From: Neobacillus rhizosphaerae
GTDB lineage: Bacteria; Bacillota; Bacilli; Bacillales; Cytobacillaceae
Assembly (NCBI RefSeq): GCF_937468385.1
Contig: NZ_CALBWS010000002.1
Span: forward strand, 179,842 to 243,841
Direction of reading: 5' to 3'
Length of the DNA: 64,000 nt
The notes beneath the pieces were generated by a model, which did no database searches, was not told where the DNA came from, and was given only the letters and a program-made list of their open reading frames with translations. Shown here in pieces: positions 54,719-64,000 of this stretch; the first letter of the stretch is position 1; each line of letters starts with the position of its first letter. The position numbers and the translations under genes are program-made.

Positions 54719-55441
54719 TTATGCTATTGGATATTGTTGAGCAAATGGATGTAAGACGATTTCATCAATCAACATATGGTTTGGTGCGGACGCCATATAG
54801 ACAACTGCATTTGCGATATCCTCCACCTTAAGCCAGTCTTTTTTCTCTGGTAAGCCCTGTGTAGATTCTGCAAAATAAGTATCCACCATTCCGGGATTTA
54901 TGGTGCCAACTCGAATTCCATAGTCGCGGACTTCTTGTGCTACTGAGCCAGAAAAACCTTGGACTGCATATTTAGTAGCTGTATAGGCTGCACCATTTGG
55001 AATCGTATAGCGGGCAACATCAGATGAAATCGTAATAATCGTTCCGGATTTCCGCTCTTTCATATGTGGAAGCACTGCCTTTGTAGCAAGGAAAACCCCT
55101 TGAACATTAACCTCAAATACCTTCTTCCACTCTTCAAGAGTAACTTCTTCGGTTAGTTTAAAAAAGCCAACACCTGCATTGTTGACAAGAAGATTGACCG
55201 AGCCATAGGTAGCAATTGTTTTCCTAACTACCTCCTCCATGTCCTCTTCTTTCGAAACATCCGCTTGAACTGGGAGAATATTGGTATAACCCATTTTCTT
55301 TAATTCATTTGCCGTTTCAGATATTTGTGAAGAACTGCCGACAATCGTTAATTTCATCCCTTGTTCTGCAAGTTTTGTGGCAATTTCCCTGCCGATGCCA
55401 CGTGATGCACCAGTGACAATGGCGGTTTGGTCTTTAAGCAT
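54719..55441 (-). CDS. Short-chain dehydrogenase/reductase (FabG-like)
   Basis: 240 aa classical SDR. Cofactor site TGASRGIG (residues 10-17), NNAG (about 87), catalytic Ser in ISSDVAR (about 139) and YTATK (Tyr about 152, Lys 156). The family size and the motifs suit 3-oxoacyl-ACP reductase-like enzymes, but the true substrate cannot be read from it. RBS GAAAGGAAG. Lies upstream of the terminator shared with yhdB. Confidence 0.9.
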   Translation of the reverse strand: MLKDQTAIVTGASRGIGREIATKLAEQGMKLTIVGSSSQISETANELKKMGYTNILPVQADVSKEEDMEEVVRKTIATYGSVNLLVNNAGVGFFKLTEEVTLEEWKKVFEVNVQGVFLATKAVLPHMKERKSGTIITISSDVARYTIPNGAAYTATKYAVQGFSGSVAQEVRDYGIRVGTINPGMVDTYFAESTQGLPEKKDWLKVEDIANAVVYMASAPNHMLIDEIVLHPFAQQYPIA

Positions 55442-55477
55442 ATAATTCTTCCTTTCACGATGAAATCCTATGATGAA

Positions 55478-57223
55478 TTATTTATTTTCTTGAAGGAGTT
55501 TTATTTTTTGGTCCACAAGCTCCATAAACGCTTTTTCAATTGCTTGTAGTTTTGATTTACTTTCTTCAAGGCCATGACTATTGACCCCAAAGTAGAATTT
55601 AACTTTTGGTTCTGTACCAGATGGTCGTAGACATACCCATGTGCCGTCTTCGAAAGTATATTTTAAAACATTCGATTTTGGTAACTCCATTTTTTCCTCT
55701 ATATTCTTCGTTACCCGCAGGCTCGTTAAATAATCTTCTTTAGAAGCAGTTTTGAAAGATCCTAGGCTAGTAAGAGGCTCCTGGCGGAATGAAGCTAAAA
55801 TGCGTTGAATCATTTCCGCTCCTTGCTTACCTTTTAAGGTTAACGAACGAAGTCCTTCCTGATAATACCCATACTTTTCAAAAACTTGCATCATCCCTTC
55901 ATAAAGGGTCATACCTTGTTTTTTATAATAGGCACATACCTCAGTCGCTAAAAGAGCAGCCTGCACGGCATCCTTATCACGGGCAAAGTCACCGATTAAA
56001 TAACCGTAGGACTCTTCGTAACCAAATAAGAAGGTATGATCTCTATTTGCTTCATATTCCTTAATTTTTTCCGCTATAAATTTAAATCCAGTTAATACAT
56101 CTACCGTTTCTAATTGGTAAGCAGAAGCTATTTTTCTGCCTAACTCAGAAGTAACAATTGTTTTTAACACAACTCCATTTGCAGGCAAGGTACCTTTTTT
56201 CGTTTTCTGTGAAAGAATATAATCCAATAATAACGCACCTGTTTGATTGCCTGTTAGGACCACATATTCTCCCTCATGATTAGGAACCGCAATGCCTAGG
56301 CGATCTGCATCCGGATCGGTGGCAATTAAAAGATCGGCGCCCACTTTTTTGCCATCGCGAATGGCTAGTTCAAAGGCAGCATGTTCTTCTGGGTTTGGAC
56401 TTTTCACCGTCGAAAATTCAGGGTCTGGAAGTTCCTGTTCTTTTACGACCGTTACATTTTGATAGCCTAATTCGGCAAGGCCCGCACGTACAAGTTTATT
56501 CGCCGTTCCATGTAATGGAGTGAAAACAATATTAATATCTGTTTCTTCAGCAAGGCTCAGATTTTCAGAAATGGTCTTTAATTTTTCAATATATACTTGA
56601 TCAATGTCTGAACCAATTGTTTTAATTAATCCTAATTCTCTTAACTTCTCCTCACTGTCTACCTCAATTAATAATTCATTCTCGATTTCATTTACCTTTG
56701 CAATTACTATATCCGCTGCTTTAGGTGGCATTTGCCCGCCATCCGAGCCATAAACTTTATAGCCGTTATATTCCGGTGGATTATGACTGGCTGTAATAAC
56801 GATGCCAGAAAATGCATGTAAATATCTTAAAGCAAAGGATAATTCCGGTGTCGGCCTTAGTTCATCAAACACATACGTTTGAATCCCTTTTGTTGCAAGT
56901 GTTTTAGCAGCCTCCAACGCAAATTCCGGTGATTTATGTCGTGAATCATAGGCGATGACAACACCGCGTCGTTTTGCTTCTCCACCTTGTTCTTCTATGT
57001 ATGCAGCCAGGCCGGCTGAAGCTTTACGGACAGTATAAATATTCATTCGATTTGTACCCACGCCTATTTCCCCGCGCATACCGCCCGTTCCAAATTCCAA
57101 GTTTTTATAAAAAGACTCTTCTAACTGCTTTGCATCCTTATTCAACTCTTTTAATTGATTTTTTAATTCCAAATCCAATCCATCAAATTCAATCCAGTTA
57201 TTTGCAACAGCTTTCCAATCCAA
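55478..57223 (-). CDS. pgcA: Phosphoglucomutase/phosphomannomutase PgcA
   Basis: 581 aa, the length of Bacillus PgcA, which turns glucose-6-phosphate into glucose-1-phosphate for cell-wall glucosyl donors and glycolipid synthesis. Phosphoserine site [15 protein letters not shown] (Ser about 145), metal loop DPDADRLG (about 303) and sugar loop [15 protein letters not shown] (about 380-402), phosphate loop RPSGTEPKV (about 533). TTG start with GGAGGGG upstream, 7 bases in front. Together with nearby SDR genes it makes no clear pathway. Confidence 0.95.
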   Translation of the reverse strand: MDWKAVANNWIEFDGLDLELKNQLKELNKDAKQLEESFYKNLEFGTGGMRGEIGVGTNRMNIYTVRKASAGLAAYIEEQGGEAKRRGVVIAYDSRHKSPEFALEAAKTLATKGIQTYVFDELRPTPELSFALRYLHAFSGIVITASHNPPEYNGYKVYGSDGGQMPPKAADIVIAKVNEIENELLIEVDSEEKLRELGLIKTIGSDIDQVYIEKLKTISENLSLAEETDINIVFTPLHGTANKLVRAGLAELGYQNVTVVKEQELPDPEFSTVKSPNPEEHAAFELAIRDGKKVGADLLIATDPDADRLGIAVPNHEGEYVVLTGNQTGALLLDYILSQKTKKGTLPANGVVLKTIVTSELGRKIASAYQLETVDVLTGFKFIAEKIKEYEANRDHTFLFGYEESYGYLIGDFARDKDAVQAALLATEVCAYYKKQGMTLYEGMMQVFEKYGYYQEGLRSLTLKGKQGAEMIQRILASFRQEPLTSLGSFKTASKEDYLTSLRVTKNIEEKMELPKSNVLKYTFEDGTWVCLRPSGTEPKVKFYFGVNSHGLEESKSKLQAIEKAFMELVDQKIKLLQENK

Positions 57224-57384
57224 TAAGGGTCCCCTCCTATTTCTGTCTACTGTTTATTGTTTCTAAGTTCCGGTTTGTTACTCCTTTTAAAAACCACTAG
57301 AAATAAACTGACATTTTTTGCATTTAAGTGAAACAACTCACATTCTATCATACCTCAAAATGACTCTTATTAAGAGTAAAAATA

Positions 57385-57412
57385 GAAAAAAGCCTGTAAA
57401 AAACACAGGCTG
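57385..57412 (-). terminator. Terminator of yhcU-like gene
   Basis: AGCCTGT/ACAGGCT stem followed on the minus strand by TTTTTTC, a few bases after the stop. Confidence 0.8.
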
Positions 57413-57420
57413 TCGATCTT

Positions 57421-57810
57421 TCATATTATTAGTTCATTGTCTGCTTTTGAATAAATGCTGAGCATCGGATTATTTTTCATACATGACGCAACAAAAAAGT
57501 GTTCAAAATGAAAGGGAAAATATAACCCAAATCCCTTAAGTGTTGCCACATTTTTATTAAATACAGCTGCGTATTGTTCATCCAACGGAGAGGACTCGAG
57601 AATGGATATTAAGGTTTGAATACTCGTCATCACCTGAAAGGCATCTTTTAATGTGTTAATATCTTCAGAAATATGCAATACCTTTAACTCTTCAAGCTGA
57701 CAAATCTCTTCATCATTGAAAAAGAGAGGAAAAATATTGGAATAAATGTATCTCACCAGTCCATTTATTTCTTCTTCTTGACTTGGTGTCGAGGCAAAAA
57801 CTATTTTCAC
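57421..57810 (-). CDS. yhcU: YhcU-like protein
   Basis: 129 aa from the GTG at 57810, which has AAAGGTGGG upstream; a longer 196-codon frame extends into the divergent pseudouridine synthase promoter and is rejected. It fits B. subtilis YhcU: KIVFASTPSQEEEINGLVRYI, SNIFPLFFNDEEI and FHFEHFFVAS. No membrane segment; function unknown. Next to yhcT-like, divergent, as in the related chromosome. Confidence 0.85.
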   Translation of the reverse strand: MKIVFASTPSQEEEINGLVRYIYSNIFPLFFNDEEICQLEELKVLHISEDINTLKDAFQVMTSIQTLISILESSPLDEQYAAVFNKNVATLKGFGLYFPFHFEHFFVASCMKNNPMLSIYSKADNELII

Positions 57811-57921
57811 TTGTAACCCACCTTTGCCATCGCTATTTTCTATCGTAATATATAACATAAGGATAACATATCTAAGTGTGGATATACGGTGGTAATTAAT
57901 AGAAACGTGGAAGGTGATTTT

Positions 57922-58845
57922 ATGCTTAAAACAGTGCGAAAGGGCGAGTGGTTTCAAATCATTGTCCCTGAAGAATGGGAAGGAAAAACAATAGATGAGG
58001 TATTTCGTCATGTATGGGAGGCTCCGAAAAAATTAACTCATCTTTTCCGAATGGAGGATAAAGTTCTTGTGGATGGAAGTCGTGTTAATTGGCATTTACC
58101 ACTTTCTTCTGGCTCAAAGCTGCAAATCCACTTATTCAATGAAGAGGAACTCCAAGTCATTCCAAATTTTTTTGATATTGACATCCTGTTTGAGGATGAC
58201 CATGTTTTAGTCATCAATAAACCGCCATTTTTGAACACTCATCCAAATGACCCTATGACAGAGAAAAATACTCTTATAAATGCCGCTGCTTTTTATTTGC
58301 AATCCAAAGGAGAATTGAGAAATATTCGGCAAATCCATCGATTAGACCGGGATACCTCAGGGGCAATCCTGTTTGCAAAACATCCATTAGCAGGGACTAT
58401 TTTAGACAAAATGCTCGAAAAACGGGAGATAAAAAGAACCTATATTGCAGCAGTACATGGTCTGCTAAAGCGGAAAAATGGGACTATCAATGCGCCAATT
58501 GGTCGTGATCGCCATCATGGAACGAAAAGAAGAGTTTCACCATCTGGTCAGCAAGCCGTCACCCAGTATCAAGTGATAAAAGAAGATAAAAACAAACAAC
58601 TCTCGTTTGTAAAATGCTGGCTTGAGACGGGAAGAACCCACCAAATTAGAGTCCATTTGAGCCACCTGGGACACCCTTTGATTGGAGACACTTTATATGG
58701 AGGTCAACCAATTGTGAAAAGGCAGGCACTTCATGCAGCTAAACTTGAATTCAGCCACCCATTCACTCAAGAAAAAGTAGCATGTCATGCACCATTTACA
58801 GATCTATCAGCGATATTTTCAATGATTAATGTGTATAATATATAG
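57922..58845 (+). CDS. yhcT: RluA-family pseudouridine synthase, YhcT type
   Basis: 307 aa from the ATG at 57922, which has GGAAGGTGA 6 bases upstream (an earlier ATG is unsupported). S4-like N-terminal part (about 1-80), synthase domain (about 90-300) with RLDRDTSGAILFAK (catalytic Asp about 149) and GRTHQIRVHLSHLGHPLIGD (about 248). Modifies uridine in rRNA or tRNA; the exact site is not predictable. Divergent from yhcU-like gene. Confidence 0.93.
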   Translation: MLKTVRKGEWFQIIVPEEWEGKTIDEVFRHVWEAPKKLTHLFRMEDKVLVDGSRVNWHLPLSSGSKLQIHLFNEEELQVIPNFFDIDILFEDDHVLVINKPPFLNTHPNDPMTEKNTLINAAAFYLQSKGELRNIRQIHRLDRDTSGAILFAKHPLAGTILDKMLEKREIKRTYIAAVHGLLKRKNGTINAPIGRDRHHGTKRRVSPSGQQAVTQYQVIKEDKNKQLSFVKCWLETGRTHQIRVHLSHLGHPLIGDTLYGGQPIVKRQALHAAKLEFSHPFTQEKVACHAPFTDLSAIFSMINVYNI

Positions 58846-58877
58846 AAAAAAGCCTCCCGTGACTGGAAGGCTTTTTA
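58846..58877. terminator. Terminator between convergent genes
   Basis: AAAAAGCCT/AGGCTTTTT stem with A- and T-runs. Confidence 0.85.
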
Positions 58878-58904
58878 AAATCCATACTGCTATTCACTTT
58901 ATTT

Positions 58905-59159
58905 TTAATCCGCTTTTCTAAAGGCACGCATTAGGAAACTTACCAGAAGAACCAGTACTGCCGCACCGATGATTGCCGGAAAAATCGCAAAGTTAGACAC
59001 TTGAGGCCCCCAGTTTCCTAAAATGGCTGTTCCTAGCCAGGCTCCAACAAAACCAGCAATGATATTACCAATAATACCACCCGGAATATTTCTTCCGACA
59101 ATAAGTCCTGCTAACCAGCCAATAATTCCACCGACAATTAATGACCAAATGAAGCTCAT
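58905..59159 (-). CDS. GlsB/YeaQ/YmgE family membrane protein
   Basis: 84 aa from the ATG at 59159 with AAAGGAG 9 bases upstream. Three membrane helices with glycine-rich packing: MSFIWSLIVGGIIGWLAGLI, NIIAGFVGAWLGTAI and FPAIIGAAVLVLLVSFLM. Family called transglycosylase-associated by history; linked to stress response, function unproven. Single gene. Confidence 0.9.
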   Translation of the reverse strand: MSFIWSLIVGGIIGWLAGLIVGRNIPGGIIGNIIAGFVGAWLGTAILGNWGPQVSNFAIFPAIIGAAVLVLLVSFLMRAFRKAD

Positions 59160-59209
59160 TTTAGAACACTCCTTTTTAGTATTCATTATTTCACATATTT
59201 TTTAACCCT

Positions 59210-59529
59210 ATATCCGAAACCTCAGGCAGTTAAGGAAAGGTTTTTCTCGCTGCCTGTACCTTTAAAATACCCAAAAAAAATTTTTATACTCATAAAAGTA
59301 TATAGACTGGTAAATGAACCGGGTTTTTAATTAATATTTCACTCGTCAATTGTCCTTAAAAATCAATCATCTTTACATAAATTAATGATTCTAAGCAAAA
59401 GTTAAAACTGTATTTCAAATCATAAAAAGTATTTAGAAAATTCTAATGTTAAGTTTTTGTAAATTTAGTATAAATATATTTCTTTTTTCGACATTTTTCA
59501 GATAAAATTATTGGGTTGGTGCACAACTT
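59210..59529. other. Intergenic, no gene seen
   Basis: About 320 bases, very AT-rich. It holds the promoter of the DUF47-pit operon; the best candidate -10 is TATAAATAT near 59470. No PhoP box pattern could be fixed. Confidence 0.4.
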
Positions 59530-59556
59530 TTGTATGAAAAAATGGAGGTATATCAC

Positions 59557-60174
59557 ATGGCAATAAAAAAAGTAGACAAATTCTCGGCACTTCTCAGAAA
59601 AATTTCATCTAACCTTAAAGAAAGTGCTAATTTCTTTACAGAATACAAATTAAAAAATGTTAGTGATTTGAAAATTTTTTCAGAGAAAATGAAGGAGTAT
59701 GAAACCACAGGTGATTCATACGTACACGAGGTAATCAAAGAATTGAATGATGCCTTCATTACTCCCATTGAACGTGAAGATATCCTCCACCTTGCCATGA
59801 GCATGGATGATGTGCTTGATGGTCTGGAAGCTAGTGCCGCTTTATTCGAAATGTATTCGATTACGCATGCAGATGATTTTATGAAAAAATTTGTTGATAA
59901 CATTCAAGGTAGTATTCTTGAAATCGATAAGTCAGTTGAATTATTATCCAATAAAAAGTTACCTCAAATTAGAGAACATGCCATAAAAATCAAAGATTTC
60001 GAATCAAATTGCGATAATATTTTACGTCAATCTATTAAGCATTTATTTACAATTGAAAAAGATCCAATCCGCATTATTCAATACAAAGAAATTTACGAAA
60101 ATCTTGAGGATATTGCAGATTATTGCCAGACTGTTGCTAATACCCTCGAAACCATTATTATGAAAAATGCCTAA
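59557..60174 (+). CDS. ykaA: DUF47 family phosphate-transport accessory protein
   Basis: 205 aa, same as B. subtilis YkaA, a PhoU-like four-helix protein. ATG at 59557 has TGGAGG 9 bases upstream (an upstream ATG at 59530 is not supported). Seen: EYETTGDSYVHEVIKELNDA (about 60) and FITPIEREDILHLAMSMDDV (about 78), typical acidic metal-binding helices. It is 11 bases before pit, so one operon; in this class it modulates Pit. Confidence 0.9.
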   Translation: MAIKKVDKFSALLRKISSNLKESANFFTEYKLKNVSDLKIFSEKMKEYETTGDSYVHEVIKELNDAFITPIEREDILHLAMSMDDVLDGLEASAALFEMYSITHADDFMKKFVDNIQGSILEIDKSVELLSNKKLPQIREHAIKIKDFESNCDNILRQSIKHLFTIEKDPIRIIQYKEIYENLEDIADYCQTVANTLETIIMKNA

Positions 60175-60185
60175 GGAGCAAAATA

Positions 60186-61187
60186 ATGAGCGGTTTATTA
60201 ATACTAACGATACTAATTGTTGTAGGTGCTCTTGCATTTGATTTTATTAATGGTTTTCATGATACAGCCAATGCAATTGCCACCTCTGTTTCAACAAAAG
60301 CACTAAAACCTCGCCATGCAATTCTTTTGGCAGCGACTATGAATTTTATTGGAGCAATGACCTTTACCGGGGTAGCAAAAACAATATCAAAGGATATCGT
60401 CGATCCCTTTATGCTCGAACATGGCTCAATCGTCATTCTTGCTGCCTTACTATCAGCTATTGCTTGGAACCTTCTCACTTGGTATTACGGCATACCAAGC
60501 AGTTCCTCGCACGCACTGATTGGCTCCATTGCCGGGGCAGCCATTGCAGCTGAAGGTTTAAATGTTCTTAACTACAAAGGATTTACAAAAATAATTGAAG
60601 CACTTATTCTTTCACCAATTATCGCTTTCGTTGTCGGCTATATCATTTATAGCATTTTTAAAGTTGTTTTTAAAAACTTCAATTTAACGAAAACAAATCG
60701 AAATTTCCGCTACATCCAGATTGCTACAGCAGCACTGCAATCTTATTCTCACGGTACCAATGATGCCCAAAAATCTATGGGTATTATCACGATGGCATTA
60801 ATCGCCAATCACTACCTCCCAGCAGGGTCTGATGTGCCATTTTGGGTTCAAGCTTCCTGTGCAATTGCTATGGGATTAGGTACCTCAATTGGCGGTTGGA
60901 AGATAATAAAAACGGTAGGTGGAAAAATCATGAAAATACGCCCAATTAACGGGGTTGCTGCTGATTTAACAGGTGCAGCCATCATTTTTGGTGCGACCTA
61001 TATCCATCTGCCAGTTAGTACAACACATGTTATCTCATCAGGAATTTTAGGGGTTGGATCAGCCCACCGTCTTAAAGGTGTTAAATGGGATACGGCACAA
61101 CGGATGCTGATTACATGGGTTATTACCCTTCCAATAACAGCTTTATTAGCTGCATTCATTTATTTCATTCTGAATCTTTTCATTTAA
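60186..61187 (+). CDS. pit: Inorganic phosphate transporter Pit
   Basis: 333 aa, about ten membrane helices, low-affinity phosphate transporter of the PiT family that uses proton (or metal-phosphate) symport. Family signatures: GFHDTANAIATSVSTKAL (about 26) and a second in SHGTNDAQKSMGI (about 192), each within one half of the duplicated fold. RBS AAGGAGCA. Ends at a strong terminator. Confidence 0.94.
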   Translation: MSGLLILTILIVVGALAFDFINGFHDTANAIATSVSTKALKPRHAILLAATMNFIGAMTFTGVAKTISKDIVDPFMLEHGSIVILAALLSAIAWNLLTWYYGIPSSSSHALIGSIAGAAIAAEGLNVLNYKGFTKIIEALILSPIIAFVVGYIIYSIFKVVFKNFNLTKTNRNFRYIQIATAALQSYSHGTNDAQKSMGIITMALIANHYLPAGSDVPFWVQASCAIAMGLGTSIGGWKIIKTVGGKIMKIRPINGVAADLTGAAIIFGATYIHLPVSTTHVISSGILGVGSAHRLKGVKWDTAQRMLITWVITLPITALLAAFIYFILNLFI

Positions 61188-61211
61188 TAATCGAAAAATT
61201 TATATTTAATT

Positions 61212-61244
61212 AAAAACCATCGGCTATTTTGCCGATGGTTTTTT
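61212..61244. terminator. Terminator of DUF47-pit operon
   Basis: AAACCATCGGC/GCCGATGGTTT stem followed by TTT; A-run on the left. Confidence 0.9.
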
Positions 61245-61282
61245 AATGGTTAAGAAAGTATTAATATTTTTTCTTTACCAAC

Positions 61283-61417
61283 CGTCTAGCGCAAGGCACC
61301 CTTGCGGTCTGCGAAAGGCTGCAGACAAATCACCGATTTCATCATCTCGTACAACATTGACTTTGATGACCGCATCATTTCCGTTTGCGATTTCATACAT
61401 ACTTTTCTCTACTATTG
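61283..61417 (-). pseudogene. HAMP-domain fragment
   Basis: Minus strand reads KSMYEIANGNDAVIKVNV, then VRDDEIGDLSAAFRR, the second half of a HAMP linker domain of a chemoreceptor or histidine kinase. No start, no membrane helix and no further domain follow; a stop comes soon after. The last part (about 61288-61320, GACCGCAAGGG...CTTGCGCTAGACGG) looks like a Bacillus GC-rich intergenic repeat, so the break seems to lie at that repeat. Confidence 0.6.
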
Positions 61418-61548
61418 GTACTAGTTATTATCTAAAGTGTATTATTAATAGACAAAGGATACAACGCAAAATATGATAAAAAATATTGAATGATGGCAGA
61501 AAAAGGATTATTATGTCGAATTTTCGGATTTCTTGTATTATTGATAAA

Positions 61549-61578
61549 ATAAAAAAGGATCCATTTTTTAGATCCCTT
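61549..61578 (-). terminator. Terminator of proC
   Basis: AAGGGATC/GATCCTTT stem followed on the minus strand by TTT. Confidence 0.75.
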
Positions 61579-61588
61579 AATTTGTCCA

Positions 61589-62392
61589 TTAATTTAAGTT
61601 TTTTGCCTTATTCGAACAGCTCTCCATTGCTGCCATTACAGAACCTCGAAAGTGCTCTTTCTCAAGTGTTGCAACCGCTTCAATGGTTGCACCACCTGGC
61701 GTACAAACATCATCTTTCAGTTCCCCCGGGTGTAACTCAGTCTCGAGAACCATTTTTGCAGCTCCGAGAACTGCCTGAGCAGCTAGCCTGTAAGCCTTAT
61801 TCCTTGGTATTCCCTGCCGTACACCCCCATCAGCCATTGCTTCAATTAACATATACACATAGGCGGGGGAAGAACCGCTGATGGCTGGCACTGCATCCAT
61901 CAGTTTTTCTTCGAGGCGTTCCGTTTGCCCAAAGGTGTTAAACAGATGTTCTACTTCTATCATTTCTTCTTCACTCAGATAGTCATTAGCACAAATAACA
62001 CTCATTCCTTCTCCAACTAGGGAAGGGGTGTTTGGCATCGTCCGAACTGCTCTTATTTTTGAGCCAAAAGCCCGTTCAATATCCTTCAAGGTAATTCCAG
62101 CTGCAATCGTGACAATGATTGCCTTTTGTTTAATTTCGTTTTTAATTTCTTCAATGACGGATTCATGAAGATCGGGTTTCACTGCTAGAATAAGGATGTC
62201 GGCAGCCCTTGCCACGTCTTTATTTTGTAAAGAAGTGACAATACTATATTTGTGTTTTATTATTTCAAGCGTTTTTTCTGTCCGGGCACTTGCGATAATA
62301 TTTTCTTTTGGTATTAGTTTTGATTTCACGATTCCTTCTATCATTGCTTGAGCCATTTTCCCTGCTCCGATAAAGCCAATTTTTTTATTCAT
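61589..62392 (-). CDS. proC: Pyrroline-5-carboxylate reductase
   Basis: 267 aa last enzyme of proline synthesis (pyrroline-5-carboxylate plus NAD(P)H to L-proline). Rossmann loop IGFIGAGKMAQAM (about 4-16), TMPNTPSLVGEG (about 115) and the signature DAVPAISGSSPAYVYMLIEA (about 160), ending LKDDVCTPGGATIEA (about 225). The ATG at 62392 is used rather than the GTG at 62404 because AAGGTG lies 9 bases upstream of it. Close to B. subtilis ProI/ProH. Confidence 0.95.
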   Translation of the reverse strand: MNKKIGFIGAGKMAQAMIEGIVKSKLIPKENIIASARTEKTLEIIKHKYSIVTSLQNKDVARAADILILAVKPDLHESVIEEIKNEIKQKAIIVTIAAGITLKDIERAFGSKIRAVRTMPNTPSLVGEGMSVICANDYLSEEEMIEVEHLFNTFGQTERLEEKLMDAVPAISGSSPAYVYMLIEAMADGGVRQGIPRNKAYRLAAQAVLGAAKMVLETELHPGELKDDVCTPGGATIEAVATLEKEHFRGSVMAAMESCSNKAKNLN

Positions 62393-62413
62393 ATACCACA
62401 GCACCTTATCTTC

Positions 62414-62926
62414 TTACTTATACATTTTATTTTCTAATATGATGACATTTTCTGCGAAAGAAGTTCTCCCTACTTCTTTCGTGTTTTCAACTAAGCGATA
62501 AATATTATCACAGCATTGTTTAGCCCCTTTGACTAATAAAGGTACTCCGATAAAATCAATTTTTAATCCTCTGGAAAAAAAGCCCCCCATTGACATGGAA
62601 AAGGGAACAGCTGGCGATGTGTTAGAAAAGACTATTTTTTCATCAAATCTAAATTTTTCCTGCAGTAATAAACTCATTTCTTTTAATGCCGGGACCACAT
62701 ATTTATTTCTTTTCCGTCCAATAGTATATACTGAGTGGCCATCCTCATCAACCCCATGAAAAATAATTTTCCCAAAATCTTCTTTCGTTAATTTATTAAA
62801 ATCTTTTACATTTAATATTTCTTCAGCCGTAAGTTCCCGTTCAGATTGAGGTAAGCGATTCAAATGATAAGCCGCTGCTAACGAAGTGGTATGTGTTCCA
62901 CCATAATCATTATAAATATAAATCAT
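62414..62926 (-). CDS. DUF3189 family protein
   Basis: 170 aa. N-terminal MIYIYNDYGGTHTTSLAAAYHL (about 1-22) is the DUF3189 hallmark; FHGVDEDGHSVYTIGRKR and the final GFFSRGLKIDFIGVPLLVKG also match. Family role unknown. It sits 22 bases upstream of proC on the same strand, so may be co-transcribed. GGGATGATACC before the ATG is a weak ribosome site. Confidence 0.85.
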   Translation of the reverse strand: MIYIYNDYGGTHTTSLAAAYHLNRLPQSERELTAEEILNVKDFNKLTKEDFGKIIFHGVDEDGHSVYTIGRKRNKYVVPALKEMSLLLQEKFRFDEKIVFSNTSPAVPFSMSMGGFFSRGLKIDFIGVPLLVKGAKQCCDNIYRLVENTKEVGRTSFAENVIILENKMYK

Positions 62927-63011
62927 GGTATCATCCCTTCTTAAATATTTATGTATATTATGTTCTTATTCACTTACTTCCATTCTAAAGACGATCCATG
63001 ATTGTTAATGT

Positions 63012-63049
63012 AAAAAGAGAAGCTAATCATCGCGATTAGCTTCTCTTTT
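63012..63049. terminator. Bidirectional terminator
   Basis: AGAGAAGCTAATC/GATTAGCTTCTCT stem with A- and T-runs. Closes the cdd-xapX-deoC operon. Confidence 0.92.
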
Positions 63050-63058
63050 GTTCATAGT

Positions 63059-63653
<595 letters not shown>

Positions 63654-63677
63654 CAAGTTAACCTCACATTTAAATTA

Positions 63678-64000
63678 TTAATAATTACTATTAGAAAGCT
63701 CACCTTTAGCAATGGAAACACCAGAACTTGCACCGATACGTGTTGCTCCTGCTTCTACCAATGCCAACGCATCTTCACCACTACGGACACCACCAGATGC
63801 CTTCACACCAATTTCAGGTCCGACTGTTTGGCGCATTAAGCGAATATCTTCGACTGTTGCTCCACCAGTTGAAAAACCAGTAGAAGTCTTTACAAAATCT
63901 GTCCCCGCTTTTACAGAAAGCTCACATGCTCTTACTTTTTCTTCATTCGTTAATAGACATGTTTCAATGATAACCTTGACTAAAGCCTTTCCTTTTGCTG
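63678..64000 (-). CDS. deoC: Deoxyribose-phosphate aldolase, C-terminal part
   Basis: The last 106 codons are in the window; the start lies beyond 64000. Residues shown: [40 protein letters not shown] with Schiff-base Lys, and [10 protein letters not shown] with the second active-site Lys, then [10 protein letters not shown]. It splits deoxyribose-5-phosphate into acetaldehyde and glyceraldehyde-3-phosphate for deoxynucleoside catabolism. First known gene of the deoC-xapX-cdd group here. Confidence 0.96.
   Translation of the reverse strand, partial: AKGKALVKVIIETCLLTNEEKVRACELSVKAGTDFVKTSTGFSTGGATVEDIRLMRQTVGPEIGVKASGGVRSGEDALALVEAGATRIGASSGVSIAKGELSNSNY

Noticed and set aside
57811..58011. 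Upstream extension of the yhcU-like gene to 196 codons
   Set aside because: The extension enters the divergent yhcT-like gene and a good RBS is found at the GTG start 57810.
61486..61881. 131-codon plus-strand ORF opposite proC
   Set aside because: Antisense shadow of proC; low-complexity and without RBS.

Overview
The window is low-GC, Gram-positive, spore-former DNA, most likely a Bacillaceae chromosome (Bacillus or Neobacillus type). The evidence is AGGAGG-type ribosome binding sites with many TTG and GTG starts, a sporulation-type kinase, spoVR, a pbpG-like penicillin-binding protein, sigY, and gene neighbourhoods known from Bacillus subtilis (yheI-yheH, ycgR-ycgQ, spoVR/yhdB, pgcA, yhcT/yhcU). 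No rRNA, tRNA, phage, IS element or CRISPR was seen.

Layout. 1-1060: 5' end of a class II fumarase gene (minus), an 11-unit array of 52-bp repeats and a tiny membrane peptide. 1068-7420: an NAD(P)-binding protein, the heterodimeric multidrug ABC exporter yheI-yheH (bmrCD) behind an attenuator leader, and a sigY operon. 7673-9580: a NERD-domain protein followed by a 16-unit second array of the same 52-bp repeat family. 9581-15330: a class A PBP, an HTH regulator, a Fur-box-controlled feoA-feoB-small Cys protein operon, and a thiT remnant. 15540-21190: a sporulation-type histidine kinase, a GNAT acetyltransferase, and two CNNM/CBS ('hemolysin') paralogs flanking a MerR regulator. 21425-25800: small proteins, a lipoprotein, and an orphan cluster encoding ATP synthase FO subunits a and b plus an AtpI-like/DUF3939 fusion, with no c subunit and no F1. 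25829-33524: a 2072-residue secreted surface protein and a HupE/UreJ-like membrane protein. 33718-39882: DUF445, a four-helix protein, the ycgR-ycgQ pair with His-rich loops, an e(P4)-type phosphatase and an amino acid permease. 40318-44069: adeR-ald-alr for alanine metabolism. 44194-46411: an extradiol dioxygenase, an esterase and an XRE-cupin regulator. 46534-53132: a full-length spoVR and a second, truncated, mosaic 3' copy of spoVR that bracket about 4.5 kb of AT-rich accessory genes. 53242-64000: M14 peptidase, yhdB, an SDR, pgcA, yhcU/yhcT, a GlsB-type protein, DUF47-Pit phosphate transport, proC, DUF3189, and cdd-xapX-deoC nucleoside catabolism running off the end.

Working together: sigY appears to be autoregulated with its membrane anti-sigma partners. 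AdeR, Ald, the permease and Alr make an L-alanine import, catabolism and racemisation module. Feo genes import ferrous iron under Fur. DUF47-Pit imports phosphate. DeoC and Cdd salvage deoxynucleosides. The most unusual items are the orphan FO cluster, the spoVR-bracketed island, the paired 52-bp arrays, and the two-peptide attenuator leader of the ABC exporter.
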